This document shows positions 47,646 through 58,032 of a DNA stretch of 64,000 nucleotides, piece by piece. The notes under the pieces are model-generated. The model saw only the letters and a list, made by a program, of their open reading frames with translations, did not search any database and was not told where the DNA came from. Source of the stretch: Earliella scabrosa (taxonomy: Eukaryota; Basidiomycota; Agaricomycetes; Polyporales; Polyporaceae); assembly GCA_022605405.1 (NCBI GenBank), contig JABYQQ010000031.1, positions 62,001-126,000 of the forward strand, given 5' to 3'. Numbering within the stretch: position 1 is the stretch's first letter; every line of letters starts with the position of its first letter. Made by a program: the position numbers and the translations under genes.

Positions 47646-49389
47646 GTCTTAGTCTGTTGTGTCGCCAACCTCCTCCCGGGCAATGTCACACTTGGGGCAC
47701 GTTCCATTCTTGCAGCACGTCACGAGGAGCTGTTCTAGATAGTCCCCCACGTACATAGCGACGATGGGGTGGCCACGACAAACGACGCCATCCCCACTGG
47801 CAATTGCGATCCCGTGAATACCCGCCTTGACGAGCGGCTTGAGGATCATCGTCATGCATTTGTGGAAAAGGTTCGTGATGACCCGGCGTCGAACCGTCTT
47901 GCTCGTGATGTGCTCCAGACGCGAGGCGGGGAGGTAAGCGAGGAGGATTTGGCCGCGGCAGGAGGTCTTGCGGCGGATGTCCTTCGGAAGGTTCCCGATT
48001 GTGAGGTATACGGGATAGGCCGTCTTGTTTCCGAACAGCGTGAGCTGTGTCTTGTCCGAGGATAGGATGACCGGGATGATTGTTGCGCCCGGCTTCCGCT
48101 TTTCAATCTCCTTCTATGGTTAACGGTGCGGTGAGGACGAGGGGAGGGAACGGTTGATGGAGACACACAACGCACCTGGGTATCCCACCACCACCGACCG
48201 GTATGCATGTCAAAATAGACTTGAATTGTGTGGTCAGGGTCGGAGTAGTGGCGCTCTGGGGTGAACACGAGGATTCCCGTGAACTCGGGATCTCCGTAGA
48301 GTGCACGGATGCACAGTATCACATCTCGGTAAAAGACCTCGAACGCCTCTCCTGCAACGATGATCTCGCGGCGCGTAAAACGCGGACGTCCGGACGACAA
48401 CTTTTTGTCGATGATCTCGTTGAGTTCGCGGGTGTTGCTGAACGAGAGGCCTAGAAGGGTTACAAGCTTGGTAGCAGTCATGTTAGTCACTCCGAGACGG
48501 ACACGGAAGGATAGGGTCTTACCTCCTCAATCTCTAGCAGCTCTGAGAGAGCAGTTGAGCCGGGACCTCGCATCTTTGCCCAGCGCGCGATCTCCCAGTC
48601 CATACGAGAACGAAAGGGCGCGTAAGGATTGTTGCCATCCGAGTCAACGGCTTCTTCATACCGCTCATACTCGGAGGATGTTGGCTGCTTGTTGATGGGA
48701 GCACCGGCGTGCACGCCCGGGAAATGAACGACGTGTGTCCGAGCTTGCAGGTGCTCGTGTGTGCGCTGCTGGGCCGCCCGCTGCTGCTCAGTGTCCTTGG
48801 ACTCGGGTGTGGCACCATCCAAGTGTTCTTCGGAAGTAGATCCGGATGCATGTGGCGGAGGCGGAGGCTCCCACCCGAGTTCCTCCTCGAAATGGTCCGC
48901 CTCCCGTAGGTCTTCTTCCCCGCTGTCAAAGCCGTCGTCCAGCTCAACCTCCCCATCACCCTCCAGCTCGTCGCCTTCAAGTTCCACCAACTCCTCCTCC
49001 CCGCCCTCGTCCGCCGGTCCCTGATATTCGTCGTAGTCGTCCCAGTAGCCAGTCTCGTAGTCCCCAAAATAGTCGCCGTTGAACGGTGGTGGAGAAGTCG
49101 GATGACTAGGAGTCGACTCGTCGTCGCGGTCGCTCGAAGGCGCGGAAGGAGGATGGGGGAACCCGAGACGGGAGCCGGATGCGGGAGAGGCGTCCAGAAT
49201 TGGGGAGGTGCTGGCTCGGTCCGTCTCCGAGTCCTCGTCGGACACATAGAGGGCCTCTCGTAGCGGTGCGCAGGTAGCCTTTTTGGTCTGGAGGATGTGC
49301 TGGGGCAGTCCGCTCGGTGTGAACCAAAGTTTGCAGCCCGAGCATTGTTGCGTTGCGCGTGCAGTCCGGTGACGAAGTCCGCGAGCCAT
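47646..49389 (-). pseudogene. Plavaka-type transposase, N-terminal part
   Basis: Transposase family of basidiomycete DNA transposons. The ATG at 49389 is followed by a C2H2-like finger (CSGCKLWFTPSGLPQHIL) and a long acidic region. WEIARWAKMRGPGSTALSEL ends the first exon near 48520. After a short intron come LGLSFSNTRELNEIIDKKL, RPRFTRREIIVAGEAFEVF, FTPERHYSDPDHTIQVYFDM and HTGRWWWDTQ (to about 48180). The exon from about 48117 has EKRKPGATIIPVILSSDKTQ, GNLPKDIRRKTSCRGQILLA and YVGDYLEQLLVTCC, then CPKCDIAREEVGD at 47646. These are strongly conserved Plavaka segments. The protein should go on for several hundred residues, but Gypsy gag begins here, so the catalytic C-terminal part is lost. 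Confidence 0.85.
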
Positions 49390-49682
49390 ATGAATTGCGA
49401 GCGGGCAGAAGAGACTTGCGCGAACCTGAGTGTCGAGCCTGAGCCGTCGAGGACACAGCGAAGAATCTGAGATCATGAGTTGGACCCTTAGTGACCCGGC
49501 GTCACGGAGAGGCGCAGTCACAGCTGGTAACGACTTCCGCTTTTGCTCGTATTCCAGCTCTTTCTTTGCAACCACCACATCCTTACACGTAGCCCTCCCA
49601 GTTCTAATAATCTGCCTTTCAGCCTATTACTTTCATCTCCACTCGTCCTTTGAACCACACACCTGTTCTTGAAATTGTTCGC

Positions 49683-52593
49683 ATGGCGCCCTCCAGTCGC
49701 AGTCAGCGTCCACCTTCCGCCAGCGCCGCGCGGACAACGAGGTATCCAAGTCGTCAACCTCTAGAGGTGAGTCCTCCCTGGTGTTCTCGGCTCTGTTTAC
49801 GAGGCTCTTAACGACCGTGACTCACGGAGAGCAGCTCAACGCCGTGCCAAAGCCAAAGCTCGCGAAGGTTCGTCAGTCACGGTGACATGGCCGCACGATG
49901 GATTCGCCTCACTCACTGCAACTCACAGCATGGGCTGACTTGAAGCCCCGCTCTCGGCGCAAGGAGGCCCGCAGCGACCCGCAACTTGATAGCCTGTGTA
50001 TGTCTATGATCATAGTTCATAACTGGGTTCCGCTGCGCTGACTCCTTGCCCCGTAGCTGCTAGCGCGCCCAAGATCCCAAATGCATCAAGGTATCGCGCT
50101 CCGGCAATGGACTCGGATGCTGAAGACTCGGACGCTGAGGATAGCCACGCTGCTGTTCCTCCAAGCCGCCCGGCCCGGGACACGTCGAAGTCTTCTCCGC
50201 CCGGCCACGACCTGAATGCTGTTGGAAAGGTGAGTCCCATACCAACGCTCGAGGCGAATGCTCCTTTCACTCACTAATCGACCGCGTATCCTGTATAGGT
50301 ACCGAGGTCAGTCAAGGACACCGACACGTCGCAGTCTCAGCGCTCGAAGAAGACGGCGCCTGTTGGCTCCGAGAGCTCGGGAGATAGTGGTCACAGTGGC
50401 AGCGAGTCGTCCTCCGGTGAGGACGAGGACGAGGCCGACCAAGGCAAAGACGATGACGACGCTGACCTCGAGAAGTTGGAGGACAACCCATGCGCGCTCA
50501 AGGCGCAGTTTGATGCAGAGGTGAGTGATGGGAATTCATGTTCTTCCCACTCACCCATTACTGTCATTTCTCACACGCATGCCCCTCTCGTCCTCTTTCC
50601 TACCCACACCCACTAGGAACCTCAGTGGGTGGACAACGACGACTCGGATAACGACCGCCCGTCAGTCAAACACCCTTCTGCACCTGCCGCCTCGCGTCCT
50701 ACTCAAACGCGTGCCTCGCCTCCCTCGAACAGTCTTCCAGTTGTCCACTTGGGCTCTGGTTCAAAGAAGCGCGTGATCTTGTCCGACGCAAGCGAGGATG
50801 AGCACTCATCCCGCAAGTCACTGCAGGTAAATCCCTGCTGCGTTCATACGTTGGACCTCCGCTATGACTGACATCGTGATGTTGCTTTCCGCTAGGCGTC
50901 TCACGATGCTGCTCCTTCCAAGCCAGCCAAGAAGAAGCAGAAGGGCGACCGCGGCAGTGCGCCGCACAAGACTCACCCTGAACTTCGCACCGAACGCACC
51001 GAACGCACTGAACGCACTAAACGCACCAAACGCACCAAACGCACCAAACGCACCGGCCGGGATGACCACCATCATGCCATGAGCACCCACGGCACTGCGA
51101 AGACAGCGCCTATGGACTGCGCCCCTGCGGATACCAAGAGCAAGAAGGCGACTCAATCCAGAGCTGCTCGTACGTCTGCTTCCACCAGTTGAGCGTATAT
51201 GCCCCTCACCGCAGTCTTCAGCCACGCACTCCGAGCCTCCCACTGGCAAGCGCAAGCGCGAGAAGCCCCGCGAGGTACAACATTTCTCTGCCATCACGCG
51301 ATATACTCACGATAGCACGCACTTCCAGGACATTGAATGGGCCCGGAACGATAGCGACTCAGCTCCGAAGAAACGCCATTGCAAGACTCTTGCCACACAG
51401 GTGCGTTGCGTCCCTCATCCCAAATCTACGCATCGTTTCCTCACTAATATTGCACCTCACAGGAACCCGACGATTCTGACAACGACAGCAGCTCGTCTGA
51501 CTCGTCTGACCCCGACGGGTCTGACGATGATGACAGCATTGAGCTCGTCCTCTCCAAGAACGGCGGACGCCTCAAGCTCAAGAAACAGCGGCCTCGCGTT
51601 GCTCGAGTCGCGCGTCGCGCTGTGGACAACATCCAAGCGAGTGTCTGCCTCACGAACGCGTTCCCCGACGGAGCCGAGAAGACTACCGACTTCGCTCGCA
51701 AGGCCCTTATCAAGGCTGCCAAGGATCTCGGCGACCAGGACATTGTGCGTCGCCTCAAGCGTGACAGCCCCTACTGCAAGAAGCTCACGAGCATCGTACG
51801 CTCGTTGCTCTTCATCCATGTCCATTGAGCTGACATCCTGCATTTGTTCTCTGCAGCCTGTCCAGCGCATCCCGAACTTCCGCGGGAAGGTCAAGCGGGT
51901 CACCGATGCCATCGCCGGGAACGTCTACAACCTCCGCCCGGGTGACGTCCAGAACGTCAACTTCTTGCAGGAGGGACTCCGCCACATCTTCCCGAACAAT
52001 GCAGCGGTACGTCACGACAAGCTGCTCTCATGTCCCGTATTGATCATGTCATTTGCCAGCAACAAACTGTCGACGGCACGAAGCCCTATGGCATACCGGT
52101 CTTCACTCAAGTCCTTCGCAATGCGTTCTTCCGTGACGAGCGAAGCTTTGGGTACCGCGTCGTCGATCGCTTCGAGTCCAGCCTGGCCGACGAGCCCAAC
52201 GAGAAGGAGATCCCAGCGGCGATGCTCGCTCTGGTGTCTACTGCGGTACGCCATCGTCCCTGCTGTTTTGTGTTCGACTAACTGGTCACTGCCCAGCTCT
52301 ATGCCTCTATTGGGGACTACCGCAACGTTCATTACAAAGCGGGCGAGTTCAAAGCCAATCTCTTCCTCGACGCCTACCGCCAGAACATGCAGACCCTCTC
52401 AGAGCTGAAGGCGGGGAAGCCGCGCAACTACCACAACCTCATGCATAACCTGTACACCGAAGTCTGGTGAGTCCGCTGTCATTGACAAGCACATTCAAAT
52501 GCTCACGTTGGTGCTAGTGTTTTGTCCGGTGCTCCTGATGCCCGACTCCCGGTCAAGAGCTTCTTGAACCTCAAGGACATGGCCGACGAGTAG
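49683..52593 (+). CDS. DUF6532-domain protein, divergent from the Plavaka gene
   Basis: About a dozen small exons separated by 50-80 bp introns, starting MAPSSRSQRPPS. The N-terminal half is disordered, rich in Ser/Asp/Glu/Lys, with a 9-bp coding repeat (50986-51055) giving Arg-Thr-Glu/Lys units. The C-terminal domain, from about 51640, has CLTNAFPDGAEKTTDFARKA, AKDLGDQDIVRRLKRDSPYC, RIPNFRGKVKRVTDAIAGN, YGIPVFTQVLRNAFFRDE, EIPAAMLALVSTA, LYASIGDYRNVHYKAGEF and NLFLDAYRQNMQTL, then YHNLMHNLYTEV, the pattern of DUF6532. Function unknown. The exon around 49835-49868 is not resolved in phase. No stop seen in the domain. It shares a 293-bp divergent promoter with the Plavaka gene, which suggests it was part of the same mobile unit. 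Confidence 0.75.
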
Positions 52594-53235
52594 ATCCCTC
52601 TCATTCTCTGCACTCACTGGTTCTCCTCTGCCCGCCTTTCCGCTCGCTTTCTCTCATCGTCTACTTCATACGCCTCTGTTAATCTGCACAGTACATACAA
52701 GTCTCAGTCTCCAGTACATGGTTCAGCATAGCGTAGACACTCGTTGATCCTCATCTAACCCCCGCTCAGTTGCCATATTGTCCTCTCTACCATCGCATAC
52801 ATATTATCGTACGCCGTCAATAATAGTGGTTGCTCCCATAACATTGGTGTGATAAGTATCAATATCTGGAGCAACAGCAAGATCTGGTACTCGTAAGTTG
52901 TCGGTCCATTGACCATCAAACATTGACAATGCAGTGCTCATAGAGCGCAAAATGTTACTCGTTGGGTTCAATGATCACCCCACCTAGTCAATCTGTCCGA
53001 TTATTTAGGTGGCGTATAATTATGAACATTCGGACAATTTAGTTATAAAACACGCCCATATGTGCTAAGTGGCTGGGGGGATTTTTGCTGATGTACTTGA
53101 AAACCCGGGTGCCTCTCGAGCACAAAAGGTTCACAATGCTAGTTACTAGAGACCGTGGTATGTATCGTAGGGCGCGCGTTACCTCAAGGAGAGTGTGAGT
53201 TTACACGCCGGCGCTCGCAAGGAGTTTCGACCTAA
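52594..53235. other. 3' flank of DUF6532 gene, then Gypsy leader
   Basis: 52594-53085 is AT-rich, with an imperfect inverted repeat around 52980-53015 (CCACCTAGTC / ATTTAGGTGG) and no gene; it may be the end of the inserted element. From about 53090 to 53235 the minus strand looks like retrotransposon leader: AACCTTTTGTGCTCGAGAGG resembles the Copia leader at about 27066-27089. No clear tRNA primer site adjoins the LTR. Confidence 0.4.
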
Positions 53236-53681
53236 TGTCGCGACCTGGGGTCAAGCGAGACGAGGAGGGAACGACGAGGCGAGCGAGGGCGTCCGACGAG
53301 CGCTTGTGCAGCGAGAGTGGAGCAAGGCTCGACACGCAGGGCTGGAGACAAGTTGTATTGAGCGAAGTATCTACAGCGAAGTACAGAGGAGGCTTACCTG
53401 GAGACAAGAGGTCGAAACTGAGGTCTCCAGGTAGCAAGTGCTAGGACTTATATCTACAGTTAGAACAATAGCACTGGGAGAACAATAGAACAATAGCGTG
53501 ACGGAACAATGGAGGAAGTACAATGGTGCGACGACAATTGTGTCCGGAACAAAGGAGAAGAAACAAAAGGGTGTCTTGGGGATGAAAGTACAATGGGGAT
53601 TGTGGACAATAGAAACAGTGAACGGTCATGAACGGTGGTTAGTTGGGCGCTTCCCTAGGCGCTGAGGGACCGTTCGTGACA
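53236..53681 (-). repeat. 5' LTR of the Gypsy element
   Basis: 446 bp, undisturbed. It looks like a solo LTR, but its outer flank carries the target duplication ACGAG matching that of the LTR at 40945, and the host gene resumes in frame at 53687. It preserves the unfilled site of the 717-bp hAT relic. Confidence 0.92.
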
Positions 53682-54316
53682 ACGAGGACTTGAGAGGACT
53701 GCCCCATGAACGGAAGGAGTAAGTCGTCTCCGAGTCTCGACCCATAGTGTCCTTCTAACTCACCACCTCAGAGGAACCTCTCCCAAAGGAAAGAAGTACT
53801 CCTACACTCTCTGGGACGAACGTGCAGTGGAGCGCCGCGCCTGGGAGGTACACGGCGGTCCTATGGAGTTCTGGTGGCTGTGAGTGGTCCTGCTTGAACG
53901 TCGTCTGCAGCCTGTCCTCATGACGTGTATACCAGCTTGAAGAAACGTCTCGCGGGACACACGAAGACGCACGGTGACGATGAGTCGTTCCAACCTCCGC
54001 AAGGTTATCAACGTGGTCGCCTATACGACCTATATGAGGACCTGCAGCCCGTCATCGTCGATAGCTACTGCGGAAGTTCGGACGTTCTTCAATGGTGCCA
54101 GCGGAAGCTTCCGACTTGGTTGTGGACCCGGTGCAACGCGGAGCTGAACGCTGTCCTCAACCAGTCGCCTGGCGCCCTCAAGCTCGCGAGACCCCGTACT
54201 GATGCCATGCTTCACGCCGCGCGATATGTCGAGATGCATCCGATATACGCCGAGCGACCCAGGGAACGTGAGATGCAAGATTTCGATATGTCCTTCACCA
54301 GAGGCTACCTGGAAAG

Positions 54317-54903
54317 TGTTGAACTTAGGGTTATCCGGCACTGTCCGGACCGATATGTCCCCATATGGACTTGTGGCTATGCGTTCACATGACGCACAGC
54401 ATGGGCTATGCTTCTTCATTACTATATATAGATAACTCTGCATCTGTACGATAGTTCTTTCTTTCCGGACTTTACCTCTACGTACCAGTGCGTTCTACGA
54501 TGTTCCGGATAGTTCCAGACCTTATGTCTGACTCAGACTTGGTGCTCATCCTCGCGTCATACTGACTCATCCTCGCATCATAGCCTCGTATGCCTCTTAC
54601 TCATCGTCTTGTGGCTAACATGTGACTGCTTTCTATGCTTACTCAGCTACCTTCCCTACGTCTATATAAGCAGCTCACATTTCGCCTCTGCTCTTCAGTC
54701 GTTCGCTCACTGACTGAAGAGTAAGTCTCATACATACATATGCTCTCTACTTACTTACTGACTAACTTCTAAGTACTTGTAGTCTCTCTCTGTTCGACTT
54801 ACAGGTACTTATCTATGCAATATAGTCGTTCGCTCACTGACTGAAGATCTCTCTCTGTTCGACTTACAGTCGGCTCCCAGCCTTCCAGGTCTGAAGTTCA
54901 TCA
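54317..54903 (+). repeat. Solo LTR of a Copia-type element (family 2) inside gene C
   Basis: 587 bp from TGTTGAAC to TTCATCA, flanked by GAAAG (54312-54316 and 54904-54908). TATA box at 54662-54669 and hairpin 54691-54721. Related to the solo LTR at 23008-23611 in both ends and internal plan. Confidence 0.93.
54697..54869 (+). repeat. Unspliced/spliced block pair in solo LTR
   Basis: Block 1 at 54697-54720 (24 bp), intron-like segment 54721-54782 (62 bp, GTAAGT ... CTAAC ... GTAG) and block 2 at 54783-54804 (22 bp). After a 19-bp spacer, blocks 1 and 2 are directly joined at 54824-54847 and 54848-54869. The copies are identical. Confidence 0.85.
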
Positions 54904-55107
54904 GAAAGTGCACTGGAGGACGCACCGAACGAGTGGGATGAGACATTCCTTACGCTCGTCTTCGAGAGACTCGCGCAGGTGGTCGAGGGCTAGAACGAAG
55001 TAGAGATGTGGTCAATCCTGCGCTGGAAGGTGTACGACAAGGTGCGTTGAAACACGATCGTCATCGAGGATCAACATCTAACTGTTGATTATCTGGATAG
55101 TTCTCGA

Positions 55108-55823
55108 TAGTGCCGCAGGGTCAGGTCAAGTCAGGTCATTGACCCCTCTGGGCTATGACCATGACCATGACCATGACTGATCTTCAGCAGACGGCTCATG
55201 ACCTGACTGATCTTTCAGTCAGGTTATCATCAGTTCAGTTATGGTCCAGTCACGGTCATTGACCGGTCATGACTGAACATGCAGTTATGACCAGTCATAA
55301 CTGGTCAGAGCAAGTTATGACCAGTCATTTGGTCCACCAGGTTAGAGAAACATCTTAAATGTAATACAGAAGTAATTTTCATGTTTATTACTGGAGAGAG
55401 CCTTCTGTATCTACATGGATTGATATTGATATGAATATTGGTCTGTCACTCAGTCTGTTTATAGACAGCACTGAGCATCTTTGATCTGTTTGATTAGACC
55501 TGGGTTAACTAGAGACTGGTATTTTCCACTTGCCAGAGCTGCTGAATTTAATATATTTCAAGTGTTTCCATTGTACATTGTATTTGATCAGTTGATGTCT
55601 CTTATATAACCAGTCAATGACCAGTCATGACTGGTCTTAGCAGGTAAAATATGACTGGTCATAACCAGTCATCTGCAGTTATACAATCTTTGTCATTCTC
55701 AATAACCGTGACCATGACCATGACCATAACTGATTATAAGCGGTTATGGTCAGGTTATTTACACATCAGTTACGGTTATTTTCCAGTCATTGACCGGTCA
55801 TATGACCTGACCCTACGGCACTA
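55108..55823. mobile_element. Non-autonomous hAT element, 716 bp
   Basis: Terminal repeats TAGTGCCG(C/T)AGGGTCAGGTCA, target duplication GTTCTCGA (55100-55107 and 55824-55831). No coding capacity; many TGACCAGTCA-like palindromes and a GACCAT tandem at 55155-55178. Length and end sequence match the 717-bp element at 41355. It lies at the start of the last exon of gene C. Confidence 0.93.
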
Positions 55824-56031
55824 GTTCTCGAACACGCGTCAACGCGGTCTACGCTATGATCCTGAGACGGAGACCTGGTCTGATGCAGCAGCGGAGTGGC
55901 TTTATGGCAGAATGCCTCTTGAGGCCCTGCCGAACACTTTGCGTGGGCAGTGCGAGGCTGGGCTCAGGTACAACGGCATCCTGCCGGATTGGCCGGCCAT
56001 GGCTTCCGAGCCGTCCGACATGTCGGCTTGA

Positions 56032-58032
56032 AGTCCTCCCAGTCGCAAAGGAGGATGCCAAGATGAGATATGTGCCGCACGCAATCTTGGTCCGCCATCG
56101 CATACTATATGTTTTATGTCGTTCGTTGTCTACGCAACCCTCTTTAACATCCTCGTCGAAATCATCTCCACTCCGTCTTACTACTTACGACCCAAGTTCG
56201 AGGTCCCATGAATCGAAGAAGTCGAGTACTCGTCAGTCGCGCTTGTCAATGTAGCATACGTGTATCCAATAGTCTGTCTTCTCTGCTTTCGTTAGTCGGA
56301 ACAGCTCTGAACGAATCAGAACGATTGACGACCTATCGTACTGCATGTGGTTAATGAGCGTCTCGTGAAGCGCTCAGGGCGTCAGCTGGTACACGCGGCC
56401 TTCTCAGTCAGGCTCTGAGTCACAAGGCTACCACTACCAGTACATCTCTCCGAGTTCCCCTTGTCCCATGAACCCATCTCGTCTTCTGTGCTGCATACGA
56501 ATTCTGCGCGTTTTGTGTCTACAGCTGTAGCCAACTGCTGTCAACTCCTAACTGCGAACTTCGACGGGCCACGACGGGCCACGACGGGCCACGACGGACC
56601 AACTCAAAGTTCAAACTCCCGTCACGGTCGGTTGTCCTGGATGATGTTCTGTTCAAGTCCAGCTGGTCCACGGCTGAGCTTTTATCTTTCCGGCAGCAAA
56701 TTTGAACTTACTGCAGCAGGTGAAGATCATGTATTGGTCAGTGCGTTACAAATTCGACGGACCAGGGCCCTGAGGTGAGTCGTTATTCTCAAAACCCTTG
56801 TCACGACCCTAACTTGTGCTAAGATGCAGTATATTTTTCCCTGAGCTTCTATCTGCAACGGTATCAAACGCTTTAGTCAATGGCTTCCTACTGGGACCGG
56901 AGCGCTCCAATGAGCCTGCGGCATCCTCTGTGACTGGACGTATCACCGTGAGTCATGACCACCGACAATTTCCGCGTAACGCTCTGTTGAAGGTTTTTAA
57001 GTCGGCCATGACAAGCCTTCAGGCGCCCCATTCTACCCAACAGCGTTCGCGCACAGGTACGTGTGCTCAGTGCTTGCGGTGACTCATTCTCCTCTCACGT
57101 TCCGCCTTGACAGCGAGTGCATCACAGCCTCAGCACCGCCCGCGCCATGACTGTGTGGCGTGCTGCTAATGGAAACCTCAGCATGGTTGGAGCGAGTCTG
57201 GAGGTATTCTTACGGTGCCCTGACATTAGATACTGAATACTTCATTCGACCATGTTTGAGAGGTATACCTTGGCTCCCGGTTCTCAGTGCGATGAGTCTC
57301 ATTCCCACCTCAATCGTTCCAGAGCCTCTAACATGTCGTTCAATGACGGCAAGTCGTGACGGTTGTAGCAGGTGTCAACACGTCAAGTCGAGTCTCACAC
57401 TATTGCTGCATGGCAGCGTGGCCCAGTGGGCACTGAGTGAACTCACAGAATTTGTTTCAATGCCTGGTGAGTGTCTTATCGTGAACAAATATGCCCTGAT
57501 TCCAACGTCTGGTTCAACGTCTACATAGGAAGCGTCTTCCTATCGAGCGTTCAAGGTTGCGTGGCTTTACGGTCCGCGGCGGAGATCAAACCCTTCCCGA
57601 TCGAATCTGACGCGTATTCAAGTCGAAATCCGTAACTTCGTAATTTCCGCCCTATACTTAAGGAGTCGAATGCCTCATTGCACCGCCCAACGACTCGCGC
57701 TACCCCCTTCTTACTTCCATCGCCTCCCTGCTAGTCCATACGCTGTGATACTCGACCAGCCCGCCCCCTACGCGTTGTGAGAACCTCCGAGGAACTTTGA
57801 AGCACGTCAATCAACAGTCAGGCCCTTCGATCCTAGGTGAGTGCATGATCGGGGGTCGATTGCTCCGAGTCGGCGCTCCGGCAGAATAGCCATGAATAGT
57901 CCTTTCCCCCCGTAGTGCCTCTGTTGGGTCTTGGCCCTTCCCTCTTGTCATCAATAGCTCCGCGTGCCCTTATGACTCGTGAGAGCTGTCCTTCGTGCGC
58001 TGACCCTATCTATCGATGCTACAGACACTGCG
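56032..58032. other. Intergenic between genes C and D
   Basis: No gene I can name. Open pieces at 56643-56776 (SKFELTAAGEDHVLVSALQI) and 56830-56949 (PELLSATVSNALVNGFLL) are flanked by splice-like sites and might be exons of a decayed gene. A 122-codon frame at 57160-57528 has no recognisable motif. 57540-58030 should hold the promoter of gene D. Confidence 0.35.
56562..56600. repeat. 10-bp tandem repeat
   Basis: Four copies of GACGGGCCAC, the last imperfect. No coding context recognised. Confidence 0.85.

Larger units (their letters stand above)
47641..53090. mobile_element. Plavaka/DUF6532 insertion inside the Gypsy leader and gag
   Basis: Everything between the truncated gag (about 47640) and the Gypsy leader (about 53090) is foreign to the retrotransposon: a Plavaka-type transposase gene truncated at its 3' end and a divergent complete DUF6532 gene. 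I found no terminal repeats or target duplication, and both Plavaka and gag are cut at the same junction. A deletion probably followed the insertion. Borders are approximate, the right one especially. Confidence 0.65.
40945..53681 (-). mobile_element. Ty3/Gypsy chromovirus-type LTR retrotransposon with nested insertions
   Basis: Both LTRs are 446 bp once insertions are removed, and differ at only two positions I could see. The target duplication ACGAG lies at 40940-40944 and 53682-53686, proving that the distant repeats belong to one 12.7-kb insertion. On the minus strand the order is 5' LTR (53236-53681), leader, a Plavaka/DUF6532 insertion, gag, protease, reverse transcriptase, RNase H, integrase, chromodomain and 3' LTR (40945-42115). 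Two non-autonomous hAT elements sit in the integrase and the 3' LTR. Dead in its present form. Confidence 0.93.
40684..56031 (+). pseudogene. Family member C: XPA-C-like gene split by nested transposons
   Basis: Exon 1 is 40684-40845 and exon 2 begins at 40900. At 40944 the coding sequence stops at the Gypsy element and resumes at 53687, after the second copy of ACGAG, in frame. Segments to the left (ARWVSDIREGDK, EQYILDYE) and right (DLRGLPHERKE, VERRAWEVHGGPMEF, GRLYDLYEDLQP, LPTWLWTRCNAEL) line up with members A, B and D. After 54316 a solo LTR (54317-54903) interrupts again. Then come an in-frame TAG within FERLAQVVEG-NEVEM (about 54991), the conserved RWKVYDK, and a last exon split by a 716-bp hAT relic (55108-55823). 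The end reads GLRYDPETETWSDAAAEWL, with the stop at 56029-56031. Only the TAG is not explained by insertion. Confidence 0.85.

Noticed and set aside
47641..47707. Start codon of Gypsy gag at 47707
   Set aside because: These bases encode the conserved CPKCDIAREEVGD segment of Plavaka in another frame; the gag-like sequence begins only near 47640.
53236..53681. A solo Gypsy LTR unrelated to the element at 40945
   Set aside because: The outer flanks of the two repeats carry the same 5-bp duplication ACGAG and the interrupted gene continues after it, so it is the element's own 5' LTR.
57160..57528. 122-codon frame on the plus strand
   Set aside because: Begins at a real ATG, but has no motif, no relatives I recognise and no partner exon; kept only as a note.
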